64,000 nucleotides of DNA, from positions 262,407 to 326,406 of the forward strand of contig CAVRVO010000001.1 of NCBI GenBank assembly GCA_963724625.1, written 5' to 3'. The notes beneath the pieces were generated by a model. It made no database searches, was not told where the DNA came from, and worked only from the letters and a program-made list of their open reading frames with translations. Shown in pieces: positions 53,460 to 62,176 of the stretch. The DNA is from DATBVX01 sp963724625 (lineage in GTDB: Bacteria; Pseudomonadota; Gammaproteobacteria; Steroidobacterales; Steroidobacteraceae). The translations under genes and the position numbers were made by a program. Every line of letters begins with the position of its first letter. Within the stretch, counting starts at the first letter, position 1.

Positions 53460-53507
53460 GACTCTTAATCCGTTGGTTATAGGTTCGAGTCCTATATGGC
53501 CCACCAA
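53460..53507 (+). repeat. attR: 48-bp copy of the tRNA-Lys 3' end
   Basis: Identical to 38976-39023. The sequence upstream does not form a tRNA, so this is a duplicated 3' end left by integration and marks the right border of the element. Confidence 0.92.
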
Positions 53508-53562
53508 ACTCAATATCAATCCCAGGCGCGGTAGCGTTGGCGCTGGAAGCGAGGTTTGTTGT

Positions 53563-54891
53563 CTAGTTGCCGGCGTCGGGCACGGCGCCTTTTGACACGC
53601 CCGAAGCCTCAAGCGATGCATGGCCTTGTCGACCGATGAACAGCCAGAGCATTGCGCCGACGAAGGCGAAGACCGAACCGCTTGCAAGCGTCGGCAGCCA
53701 ACCCAGGTGATCGATCATCATCCCGACGGCTGGAGCCAGTAGCCCCGGAATATTTCCGCCCGTGTTCATGACGCCGGTTGCCGCGGATGCATGAGGGCCT
53801 GCTGCATACGTCGACGCGGCCCAGAACGGGCCCTCAATGAACAGGATGAAGCCAAAGCACAGCGACAGCATGCACACCGCTACGTATGGATTCGTTGCGT
53901 AGGCGCCGGCGTACAGGAACACGCCGACGAGAATCAGGCCCGTCATTGCCGGAAGTCGACAGCCCAGCCCTGCGCCCAAACGTCGGCACAGGGCGTCGCA
54001 CACGAGTCCGCCCACCGCGCACATGATCGCGCCCGTTGCAAACGGCAACACATACAACCAGCCACTCTCGAGCAGTGAGAACCCGCGCGATTCCACCAGA
54101 TATGTGAAGAGCCAGTTCGAGAACATGTAGAACACGTAGTTCGAGCAGAAATAGCTGCACGTGAGCAGCAGCACGTCCCGCTGCAAGAGGACCTTGCGCC
54201 ACTCGCCATGGCGACCAGAGTCCGTATCAGCTGGCACGCGACCGGCATTGATCAGGTTGATCTCCTCCTTGGTGATCGCTGGATGCTCGGACGGTGTGTC
54301 GCGTCCGTACGAGTACCACCACGCGCCACAGAGAATTCCAAGCGGCGCGAGCGCGTAGAACGACTCACGCCAGCCGAACTTGATGATGAGGAACGTGACC
54401 ACGGGGCCGAGCGCCGCTTGACCGAGACCGACGCCGACGCTGCTGACAGCGTTCGGGAAGGCCCAACTTCCCGGAGGAAACCAGCGTGCGATCGCTCCGG
54501 CCATGACTGGGTACAGAGGTGCATTAGTTACGCCCAGCAGAAACCTCGCCGCGATCAGCGAAACCATCGCACCGGCGGCAGACGCGGCCATCAAGGCAGG
54601 TGCAAATCCGGTGAGAAACGTCAGTACGCCCCAGGAGACGGCGATCAGCGCCATGGCGCGACGCGGTCCGTAAACCTCGCCATAGATGCCGCCGGGAAGC
54701 TGAAACAGGGCGTACGAGAGATTGAAGCTGCCGAGGATCCAACCCAGCTCAGTACTGGTAAAACCGAACTCCTGCCGGATGCTCGGCAGCGCAATGGACA
54801 GGTTATTGCGCAACAAATAATTGATGATACTCAGCACGAACAGCACGCCGAGTATTCGGAAACGAATCGGAACGCCACGCAGACTGCTCAT
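53563..54891 (-). CDS. MFS transporter (anion:cation symporter type)
   Basis: The 442-residue protein has 12 predicted membrane segments. The start region RFRILGVLFVLSIINYLLR and LGWILGSFNLSYALFQLPGG are typical of the ACS family, which imports organic anions such as hexuronates and aromatic acids. It is the last gene of a five-gene minus-strand operon, 8 bases after the phytoene-desaturase-like gene. It probably imports the operon's substrate (inference). Confidence 0.88.
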   Translation of the reverse strand: MSSLRGVPIRFRILGVLFVLSIINYLLRNNLSIALPSIRQEFGFTSTELGWILGSFNLSYALFQLPGGIYGEVYGPRRAMALIAVSWGVLTFLTGFAPALMAASAAGAMVSLIAARFLLGVTNAPLYPVMAGAIARWFPPGSWAFPNAVSSVGVGLGQAALGPVVTFLIIKFGWRESFYALAPLGILCGAWWYSYGRDTPSEHPAITKEEINLINAGRVPADTDSGRHGEWRKVLLQRDVLLLTCSYFCSNYVFYMFSNWLFTYLVESRGFSLLESGWLYVLPFATGAIMCAVGGLVCDALCRRLGAGLGCRLPAMTGLILVGVFLYAGAYATNPYVAVCMLSLCFGFILFIEGPFWAASTYAAGPHASAATGVMNTGGNIPGLLAPAVGMMIDHLGWLPTLASGSVFAFVGAMLWLFIGRQGHASLEASGVSKGAVPDAGN

Positions 54892-54899
54892 CAGTACCT

Positions 54900-56537
54900 C
54901 TAGATCCTGATTGTCTTGCGCAGCAACCGGTCGCGACGCAGGTCATGGAGTATTCGATGTGCGGCGTTGAACCCCGGCGCTCCTGTCACGCCGCCGCCGG
55001 GGTGAGTACCCGCGCCGCACAGATATAGCGCGCGGACCGGCGTCGCGTAGCGCGCGTAACCCGGCACCGGGCGCATAAAGAAAAGCTGATCGAGCCGCAG
55101 ATCACCGTGAAAGATATTGCCCTCGGTGATTCCGAACACGCTCTCCAGGTCGACTGGCGTATACAGCCGACTCGCGACCAGCGCGTGTTTGACTTGCGGT
55201 ACAAAACTGGCGAGCTGATCCAGGACTTGGGCCTGCAAATGATCGCGCTCGATGCCCCAGCTCGAATCACTGAGAGCGTACGGCACGTACTGTATGAGGC
55301 ACGTCATCACGTGATGGCCGGGAGCCGCGAGCGATGGATCGACGAGTGAGGGGACGAGACAGTCGATCCACAGCCGCCCGGCGATCTTTCCGTTTCGCGC
55401 CTGCTCGTAACATCGTTGCGCGTCCGCAAGCCAGGGAACGAGCGTGAATTGCGCCCTCTGCAGCGTGTCCGCGTCGGGGTCGATGCCACGCAACCTCGGT
55501 TCCTCACTCAGCACCAGATTGAGTTTGGCGCACGGGCCGTCCATTTTGATGCCGCGCACGCCATCGAGAAACTCGGTATCCATCGCTTCGCGCGGCACGA
55601 GCCCGAGGAACGTGCGCTTGGGGTCGGCGTTCGAGACGACAATGTGGGCGCCGATTTCAGTTCCGTGCTCGAGGAGGACGGCGCCTGCGCGCCCGTCGTG
55701 AACCACGATTTGCGTCACCGCCGCCGCCGTTCTCAGTTCTACTCCCTTCGCTCGGCACGCCGCTGCCATTGCGTCGGTAATGGCGCCCATGCCGCCCATG
55801 ACGTGGCCCACGAATCCCTGCTTGGCTTCCTGCCCACCACCCAGCAGATGGAACAAAAGACCGAAGAGCGTCCCGGGGTCGTAGGGCCCGCCGTGCTTGC
55901 CGTAGAGGCTGTTCGCCAACACCAGTGACTTGAGATGAGGCGATTCAAGCGCGCGATCGAGAAATTCGCCGAGGCTCCCGGTCGTGAACGACACAAGATC
56001 GGCGATCTCGCGTCCGCGCAAGCGCCGAAACTTGAATGCGAACTGGATTAGCTCGCGCAAACCCGCGAATCCGCTTCGCTGCAGATCCGGAGGCGCCTGC
56101 ATGAAGAGCGGTTCGAGATGACGCGCCAGGCCACTCAGGCGTGCATCCAGAGACAAGAATCGTTCGCAGTCCTTTGGCGCGAATCGCCGCAGCAGATCTT
56201 TCATCCGCCCGCGATCGCTCCACCAGGGAATCACCGTGCCATCGGGCGTGACCGCCTGTACCGTTGGCTCCGCCGCGATCATGCGCAGCCCCAGCCGATC
56301 GAGTTCCAGGTCCCGGATGACCTCCGGGCGCAGCATGCTCGCCATGTAAGAAGCAGTTGAAACCCGACAGCCGGGTGCCGCGACTGGATCGATTTCCTCG
56401 GTCACGCAGCAGCCCCCGAGAATTTCTCGTCGTTCGAGCACTACAGTTTTGAGACCGGCGCGCGCGAGGTAGAAGGCAGCCGTCAGGCCGTTGTGCCCGC
56501 CGCCAATGACGGCCACGTCGTATTGCTTTCGGGTCAC
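54900..56537 (-). CDS. Phytoene-desaturase/PYROXD2-like FAD oxidoreductase
   Basis: The 545-residue protein has an N-terminal dinucleotide-binding site (AVIGGGHNGLTAAFYLARAG), the following LERREILGGCC segment, and a C-terminal FAD motif (LYLCGAGTHPGGGVTGAPG). This is the CrtI-like family, but there are no carotenoid genes nearby. Within a Rieske/DAO operon, a catabolic oxidation or dehydrogenation is more likely. The substrate is unknown. It starts 16 bases after the Rieske gene. Confidence 0.85.
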   Translation of the reverse strand: MTRKQYDVAVIGGGHNGLTAAFYLARAGLKTVVLERREILGGCCVTEEIDPVAAPGCRVSTASYMASMLRPEVIRDLELDRLGLRMIAAEPTVQAVTPDGTVIPWWSDRGRMKDLLRRFAPKDCERFLSLDARLSGLARHLEPLFMQAPPDLQRSGFAGLRELIQFAFKFRRLRGREIADLVSFTTGSLGEFLDRALESPHLKSLVLANSLYGKHGGPYDPGTLFGLLFHLLGGGQEAKQGFVGHVMGGMGAITDAMAAACRAKGVELRTAAAVTQIVVHDGRAGAVLLEHGTEIGAHIVVSNADPKRTFLGLVPREAMDTEFLDGVRGIKMDGPCAKLNLVLSEEPRLRGIDPDADTLQRAQFTLVPWLADAQRCYEQARNGKIAGRLWIDCLVPSLVDPSLAAPGHHVMTCLIQYVPYALSDSSWGIERDHLQAQVLDQLASFVPQVKHALVASRLYTPVDLESVFGITEGNIFHGDLRLDQLFFMRPVPGYARYATPVRALYLCGAGTHPGGGVTGAPGFNAAHRILHDLRRDRLLRKTIRI

Positions 56538-56553
56538 GAAGTGTTCCGACCCG

Positions 56554-57711
56554 TCAGACGATGTGCGTCAGGTCGCCGAGGTGTTTCTCGAGATAGCGCC
56601 GTATGTCGAGGCTCGGGTCCTCCATCGGTGCATAGAACGCGCCGCGGAAGCCGCGCGAGCGCATCCCTTCCTGCACACCCTCGCAGATCCGCCAGTCCTG
56701 GCGGTTCACGATGTCCCAGAAATCGACCACGTCACGCGGGTCGAATCCGGACTTGCCGATCTCGGACTTGTGAAACAGGAATTCGCAGCCGATGCGCGTG
56801 AGATCCGGAGTCTTTGGCCAGAGCGTGAATGCCGCCACGTGCTCGGCCGCTGCGCTAAGGAGCAGGTTTGGATAACAGATCTCACCCTTGTGATGGGTCT
56901 TCTCTTTCTCCGAAAGTCCGGGGAACGGTGCGCGTGTGGAGGTTCCTGTCGTGGTGAAAGTCCACGCTCCGGCCCGATGGGGAATCCCGTCCTCCCAGTT
57001 GAGGGCCGCGCCGCCACGCTCGCGAAACGCGGGCACGAGTGCACACAGCTCGGGATGCGCCGGGCCGCAGTGATAGCACTCGTTGTAATTCTCCATGATT
57101 ACCTTCCAGTTCGCGTGCACGTCGTAAACCAGCTGCGCACCGCGACGCAGATCCTGCAGCGGGTAGCGGGCCAGTCTGCGCACTGGTTCGGCGACCTGCT
57201 CGAGCAGTGGCTGAGGCGTTTGCCTCGTAAGGTTCAAAAAAATGAACCCGCCCCACGTATCCAGGTGAATCGGGACCAGCGAAAAACCATCCTTCGGGCA
57301 GCTGGCGTCGAATCGGATGAAGGGTGCGGTGCGCAGCGTGCCGTCGAGGTTGTAGGTCCATGCATGATAGGGGCATGTGACAGCGCCGCTGACCCGGGTG
57401 GAACTAGTCGCGTCGGGAGCCGCGACATCGGGTAACTCCGGCGTACGGACCAGCTGGCTGCCACGGTGTCGACACACGTTGTAGAACGCGCGTAGCTCGT
57501 CGCGACCCCGAAGTACCAGCGCGCTTTCTCCCGCCACGGAGACATGGAGACAGTCGCCTGGGGAGGGAACCTGAGCCGCACGGCCAACACAGAACCACTG
57601 TTCGTAGAAAATGCGCTCCGCCTCGAGCCTGAAAACATCGTTGCTGCTGTAGAAGTGACGCGGCAGCGCTGGCTTCAGCTCTCGGGCAGGTACGGTGTGG
57701 TCCTCAGTCAT
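56554..57711 (-). CDS. Rieske non-haem iron oxygenase, alpha subunit
   Basis: The 385-residue protein has a Rieske [2Fe-2S] site (CRHRGSQL with CPYHAWTYNLDG) and a catalytic domain with the bridging aspartate/iron ligands in ENYNECYHCGPAHPEL. The architecture and this motif resemble oxygenases that demethylate quaternary amines (glycine betaine, stachydrine, carnitine) more than ring-hydroxylating dioxygenases. No dedicated reductase or beta subunit is in the operon, so electrons must come from elsewhere. The substrate assignment is inference. Confidence 0.88.
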   Translation of the reverse strand: MTEDHTVPARELKPALPRHFYSSNDVFRLEAERIFYEQWFCVGRAAQVPSPGDCLHVSVAGESALVLRGRDELRAFYNVCRHRGSQLVRTPELPDVAAPDATSSTRVSGAVTCPYHAWTYNLDGTLRTAPFIRFDASCPKDGFSLVPIHLDTWGGFIFLNLTRQTPQPLLEQVAEPVRRLARYPLQDLRRGAQLVYDVHANWKVIMENYNECYHCGPAHPELCALVPAFRERGGAALNWEDGIPHRAGAWTFTTTGTSTRAPFPGLSEKEKTHHKGEICYPNLLLSAAAEHVAAFTLWPKTPDLTRIGCEFLFHKSEIGKSGFDPRDVVDFWDIVNRQDWRICEGVQEGMRSRGFRGAFYAPMEDPSLDIRRYLEKHLGDLTHIV

Positions 57712-57725
57712 GTGTGGCCATTTTC

Positions 57726-59084
57726 TTAGATTGCAGGACCCGGACGGATTGGTGATCCGTCGAAGAAGCGGCTGAGGCGAAAGGCGGACAGGTCGTCCCG
57801 CGGCGCCGCGCCACTCACCATATCGGCGATCAGTTTACCCGCACCCGGTCCGATGCCGAACCCATGGCCGCTGAATCCAGTAGCGATGAACAAGCCCTCG
57901 AATCCGTCGACGCTCGAGATGATCGGGAGCACGTCTGGCGAAGCCTCGATCAGTCCACCCCAGGTTTCAACAAACCGCGCGCTCGCGATCTCCGGAAACC
58001 AGCGATTCAGCGCTTCGCGCACCTGCCCGAGTACCCGCTGCTCCGCGGCGGGATTGAGAACTCTTTCCCGCTCGAAGGGCGAGGGGGCATCGAGATCCCA
58101 GCGCGCAGGCGTCGCCAGTGCCGTGAAAAACTCACGTCCGAACTTTAGACGCAGCGACTCATGTCCCTGCCGGAACGCCGGAAGGAACTTGGTTGCAAAC
58201 CGGAAGGTGTCCGGTGTCAGCGAATGCTGAAATGATCCGCCGTGGGCAGCGGTGTATCCGCCGTCAGCGCGGCGACGAATCGCGATTCGCGGGCACCACG
58301 CTTGCCCTGCGAGCAATTGCCTGGTCGGCTCGGTCCGCGCGACGGTGCCCAGTACGGTGAGCTGTGGCACGCTGATCCCCAGGGAGCCGCAGAATAATCT
58401 CGTCCACGCGCCTGTAGCGCAGACGACGGCGTGAGTGGCCACACTCCCATGTTCTGTGACGACTGCATGCACGCGACCGGCAGTACACTCGATGCCGCGA
58501 ACCGCACAGTGCGTGAACACTTGCGCGCCGGCGCGACGCGCTCCGCGCGCAATCGCCGCCGTTGCACGACTGGGCTCTGCGCGCGCGTCGCTGGCCGTGT
58601 ACAGGGCTCCCGCCCATCTCTTTGCGTCAAACTTCAGGACGTCTTCAAGACCACGAGCCGACAGCAATCGCGTATCCAGCTCATGTGCGCGCGCGACGAC
58701 GATCCATTGTTCCAGTTCCGCGAGCTGCGATGAATCTTCGGCGAGATAGAGCGATCCGCCCTGTTTGAATCCTATGTCTTCGCCGAGATCCTCGGAGAGG
58801 TCACGCCACAGGCCGAGGCTGCGCATCATGAGTGGCAGCTCGATCGGCGAACGACCTTGTTGGCGCACCCATCCCCAGTTGCGCCCGGATTGCTCCCCGG
58901 CTACACGACCCTTTTCGAGGAGGGCAACGGACACGCCCTGTTTCGCAAGAAAGTATGCCGCGGAACAGCCAATGATCCCGCCACCAATGATGGCCACGTC
59001 CGCGGAGCGAGGGAGCGGGTTTCGCGTCGCGTCCCACACCCATTCGTCCGCGATGGCTAGTGCGACCTGCTGTTCGCCTTCCAT
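57726..59084 (-). CDS. DAO-family FAD-dependent amine/amino acid oxidase
   Basis: The 452-residue protein has the FAD-binding VAIIGGGIIGCSAAYFLAKQG, the DAO-family SGRNWGWVRQQGR region, and a C-terminal GFSGHGFGIGPGAGKLIAD motif. Members oxidise glycine derivatives, sarcosine, D-amino acids or gamma-glutamyl amines. Lying 14 bases upstream of the Rieske oxygenase gene, it may act on the demethylated or cleaved product. It is the second gene of the operon. Confidence 0.87.
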   Translation of the reverse strand: MEGEQQVALAIADEWVWDATRNPLPRSADVAIIGGGIIGCSAAYFLAKQGVSVALLEKGRVAGEQSGRNWGWVRQQGRSPIELPLMMRSLGLWRDLSEDLGEDIGFKQGGSLYLAEDSSQLAELEQWIVVARAHELDTRLLSARGLEDVLKFDAKRWAGALYTASDARAEPSRATAAIARGARRAGAQVFTHCAVRGIECTAGRVHAVVTEHGSVATHAVVCATGAWTRLFCGSLGISVPQLTVLGTVARTEPTRQLLAGQAWCPRIAIRRRADGGYTAAHGGSFQHSLTPDTFRFATKFLPAFRQGHESLRLKFGREFFTALATPARWDLDAPSPFERERVLNPAAEQRVLGQVREALNRWFPEIASARFVETWGGLIEASPDVLPIISSVDGFEGLFIATGFSGHGFGIGPGAGKLIADMVSGAAPRDDLSAFRLSRFFDGSPIRPGPAI

Positions 59085-59143
59085 GATGCGAACGGTCGGG
59101 GTGAGCGGTTGTACCGCCCACCCCGCGCCGACTGCGTTTCAGA

Positions 59144-59689
59144 TCAGCTCTTCTTTGTCAGGGCCTTCGCGAGCTTCCCGGACAGCAAGCCCAGGACCGC
59201 ACCGATTGCCATTGAGAGGATCAGCAACACGAGCGGATTTGCGAGCCCCGCAGTCGTCAGATTCTGCAGGGGGCCGGTGCCGTGCTCCTCCGGCGAAGCT
59301 GCTGCCACGGACGCCTGGTGGAGTGAATAAGCCACTGTGGCGGCGTAGCCGTAGACGTTCGCGGGAACCACTGACAATGGCTCGATCGAGGCGACGATCA
59401 CCAGGAAGAACACGGTGACCCCCACAACGCAGGCGATCGCGCCGGTTCCAGCACCGCCGATGCCGGTCTTGAAGATGAGCAGTAATGCGATCCAGGCGAT
59501 GAGAACGCCATAAGCGTTGCCACAGATCGTCTTGACGAGGGCTTTGGTGTCTCCGCCGCTGTGAAAGAAGCAGCCCCACGCAATGAATCCGGCCCACACG
59601 AGCAACGGGCTCAGCGGACCAAGGGCCAAGTAGGCCCAGATTGCTCCCAGGACAGCGATGCTCAGTGATAAGGCGAATAAGGCTGGCAT
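59144..59689 (-). CDS. DUF1097 membrane protein
   Basis: The 181-residue protein has about five membrane helices, including GPLSPLLVWAGFIAWGCFFH and TICGNAYGVLIAWIALLLIF, which match the DUF1097 (YcdZ-like) pattern. Its function is not established; small-molecule transport is plausible. GGGAGGT about 6 bases upstream supports the start. It heads the five-gene operon, with 59 bases before the FAD oxidase. Confidence 0.8.
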   Translation of the reverse strand: MPALFALSLSIAVLGAIWAYLALGPLSPLLVWAGFIAWGCFFHSGGDTKALVKTICGNAYGVLIAWIALLLIFKTGIGGAGTGAIACVVGVTVFFLVIVASIEPLSVVPANVYGYAATVAYSLHQASVAAASPEEHGTGPLQNLTTAGLANPLVLLILSMAIGAVLGLLSGKLAKALTKKS

Positions 59690-60005
59690 GACATGACCTC
59701 CCGGATTTTTTTATGAGAGATTCTTGCTTCTAAGCAAACCTCGAATGATCAGAAGCGGGGTCGTTGCCTTCTATTGGTTGTTTGCGACCCCCGGCGGCGA
59801 TGTGGTCCCCCGCCGGCCGCCAATGCTAGCGGTGTCACGACCGAAGTGACAGATTTTCCGCGTGGGCAGCAGGGAGGTGCGTAGGGCGATTCGAGCCCGC
59901 GGCTTAGGGCGTCGGCCATGAGAAAGCGGAGGCGAGAGAGGTCGATTGATTCCCGGCGCGGCGCACAGAAAGCGCGCCGCGCCGGGAATCACAAGAACGG
60001 CAGCG
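59690..60005. other. Intergenic region upstream of the catabolic operon
   Basis: No gene in 316 bases. It holds a TGTCAC-N7-GTGACA inverted repeat (59833-59851), a possible operator for the minus-strand operon, and a long GC-rich hairpin at 59948-59990. No local regulator gene is seen. Confidence 0.45.
59948..59990. repeat. 17-bp perfect inverted repeat (hairpin)
   Basis: GATTCCCGGCGCGGCGC at 59948-59964 and its exact complement at 59974-59990 enclose nine bases. It lies 16 bases after the stop of the secreted-protein gene read leftwards, fitting a transcription terminator for that gene, though no T-run follows. A dispersed palindromic repeat is the alternative. Confidence 0.6.
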
Positions 60006-60473
60006 CTATTTCTTTGGGTTATCCCTGCCGACGATGGGAAGTTCCGACACTTCGGCCGCGCCGGGCTCCGAGTAGAACCCGAGTCGACTCTCGGGCATCC
60101 ACAAGTCAAGTGTGTCACCCGCACGCAGGGACGAATACTTCACTTGCTTGCCGCTCATCTTCAGGCTGGCGTCTTTCGCGGGGGCGATCGTGACTTCAGC
60201 GAGCGAGTCGCCTCGCACATTCAGGACGTCCACGGACACCTGGCCGTTCTTCACGCTCTTGACCTTGGTCACGAAATGCACCCACTTGGCGCCATCCTTC
60301 ACCACGACCTCACGGCACGCTGGCGCCGCATTCGGATAGCGCTCCAGAAACTCGTGGCTGTAGTTGACATCCTTGACGCAACTGAGCGCCTGCTCTTTGG
60401 GTTCGTCGGCAGAGAACGCCACGAACGGTATCGCCGCCAAGGCCAGTATCACCACCTTCCCGCATGCTTTCAT
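60006..60473 (-). CDS. Secreted hypothetical protein
   Basis: From the ATG at 60473 the 155-residue product has a signal peptide (KACGKVVILALAAIPFVAFSA) and a mature part with two cysteines (LSCVKDVNYS and APACREVV) that may form a disulfide. A beta-rich C-terminal region follows (SVDVLNVRGDSLAEVTIAPA). Likely periplasmic. No family recognised. The 17-bp hairpin just after the stop is a possible terminator. Confidence 0.65.
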   Translation of the reverse strand: MKACGKVVILALAAIPFVAFSADEPKEQALSCVKDVNYSHEFLERYPNAAPACREVVVKDGAKWVHFVTKVKSVKNGQVSVDVLNVRGDSLAEVTIAPAKDASLKMSGKQVKYSSLRAGDTLDLWMPESRLGFYSEPGAAEVSELPIVGRDNPKK

Positions 60474-60677
60474 ATTGATTCCCCTTTGGAGACCTAACCA
60501 GTGCCAGCTCGCGAGAATACTACAGACCGCTTTCACGCGCGGAACTAGTACTTTGGTGCATAAGAAGGACAGGAGACATGGATTCTCGGCCAGGGCGTCC
60601 GGCCCGCCGCCCGGCGATCATAGACCGCCTCAGCTATAATCCCGCCCTGAATTTCGCGCGACTGGAGTGATTCCCAG

Positions 60678-60762
60678 GCGAAAGTGGCGGAACTGGTAGA
60701 CGCGCCGGCCTTAGGAGCCGGTGGGGTAACCCGTGAGAGTTCGAGTCTCTCCTTTCGCACCA
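60678..60762 (+). tRNA. tRNA-Leu (TAG)
   Basis: An 85-base class II tRNA with acceptor GCGAAAG/CTTTCGC, anticodon loop CTTAGGA giving TAG, a long variable arm (GGGGTAACCC type) and encoded ACCA. It lies 63 bases upstream of tig, the usual position of a tRNA-Leu before tig-clpP-clpX in many gammaproteobacteria. Confidence 0.96.
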
Positions 60763-60824
60763 GTCTGCCAGCAAGTCCCTCGACAGGCGGCCGGGATCTG
60801 TCAAATACCTGAGGTTCGGGAGCA

Positions 60825-62121
60825 ATGATGGTTTCAGTTCAATCGACAGGGGGGCTCGAGCGGCGCATGGAGGTCGCGGTTCCCGCGTCCAGGATCGAGA
60901 AAGAGGTCGATGAGCGGCTGCGGACCGTTAGCCGCACGGCGCGCCTCAAGGGTTTCCGCCCGGGTAAGGCACCGCTCAAGGTCATACGGCAGCAGTTTGG
61001 CAGCCAGATTCACCGCGAGGTGGTGAGCGAGCTCCTGCAGTCGAGCTTCGCCGAGGCGGTGACGGAGAGAAAGCTGAACCCCGCCGGCGGGCCGCGCATC
61101 GAGCCGATCAGTGTCGGTGAGGGCCAGGATCTCAAGTACACCGCGATCTTCGAGGTCTTCCCGGACGTCACGATCAAAGGGCTCGATAGCATCAGCATCG
61201 AACGACCGGTTGCGAGCGTCACCGAGGAAGACGTCGATGCGATGATCGAGAGTCTGCGCAAGCAGCGCCCGAACTGGAAGGCGGCGGAGCGCGGGTCGCG
61301 CACGGGTGACCGCGTCACGATCGACTTCACGGGCACCATTGACGGCACGGCGTTCGATGGAGGCAAAGGTGACGATGTCGTCATCGTGCTGGGCGAGGGG
61401 CGCATGTTGCCGGAGTTCGAATCCGGGCTCATCGGCAGAGATGCCGGCTCGCAAGCCTCGATAAGCGTGCGCTTTCCGGATGACTATCACTCCAAGGCGA
61501 TCGCGGGCAAAACCGCGCAGTTCGAGGTCAGCGTAAAGAAGGTCGAGGAACCAGAGCTGCCACCGCTCGATGAGGAATTTTGTGCTGCGTACGGCGTTGC
61601 TGAGGGTGGGATTGCGAAGCTGCGCGAGGAAGTGAGCGAGAACATGCGGCGTGAGCTGGAGCAGAACGTGCGGGCGCGCTTGAAATCGCAAGTGCTGGAG
61701 CGGCTCGTCGCGGCCAATCCGGTTCGAACTGCCGGCCGCGCTGGTCGAATCGCAGGTTCGCGAGATGCAGCTCGATACCGCCCGTCGTATGGGGGTCCGC
61801 GACGCCTCGCAAATCCCGGCGCGAGATCCCTTCGTCGAGCCAGCACGCCGGCGTGTAGCCCTGGGACTGCTGATCAACGAGATCATCAAAGCCGAGAAAA
61901 TCGAGCTGGACCAGGCCAAGGTCACTGCCCGACTCGATGACGTCGTTTCAACCTACAAGGACCCGCAGGAAGCGCTGCGTGCCTATCGCCAGAACCGCGA
62001 AGCGATGCAGCAGGTGGAAATGCTGGTGCTCGAAGACCAGGTCGTAGACTGGCTGCTGGGTCGGGTCAAGACCACGGATCAGCCGACAAACTTCAAGGCC
62101 GTGATGAATTTCGGGAACTGA
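60825..62121 (+). CDS. tig: Trigger factor (frame broken near 61724)
   Basis: Trigger factor is the ribosome-bound chaperone and prolyl isomerase at the peptide exit. Seen are the ribosome-binding GFRPGKAPLKVI loop, a central FKBP domain (GDRVTIDFTGTIDG), and the C-terminal chaperone region. One extra base at about 61724 shifts the frame; reading across it gives NPVELPAALVESQVREMQLD and continues to FKAVMNFGN. About 431 residues after correction, normal length. Start is ATG 60825 or 60828. Confidence 0.92.
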
Positions 62122-62176
62122 GCCAACGAACAGCCGTACCCCTTGTCCTAGCATTTACTGGAACCATACCTGAACC

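Larger units (their letters stand above)
38976..53507. mobile_element. Integrated element of about 14.5 kb in tRNA-Lys
   Basis: The boundaries are two perfect 48-bp copies of the tRNA-Lys 3' end with a tyrosine integrase just inside the left one. Contents: integrase, small putative DNA- or zinc-binding proteins, a RepA-like ATPase, a terminase-small-subunit-like protein, unknown genes, an AI-2E-type transporter and three Crp/Fnr regulators. There are no capsid, portal, tail, relaxase or type IV secretion genes, so it is neither a complete prophage nor a self-transmissible ICE. A phage satellite-like or mobilisable island, possibly decayed, is the best reading. Confidence 0.88.

Noticed and set aside
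38976..53507. Complete prophage
   Set aside because: Only a terminase-small-subunit-like protein is phage-like; capsid, portal, tail and lysis genes are missing.
38976..53507. CRISPR array or cas genes
   Set aside because: No regularly spaced short repeats and no Cas-like protein on either strand.
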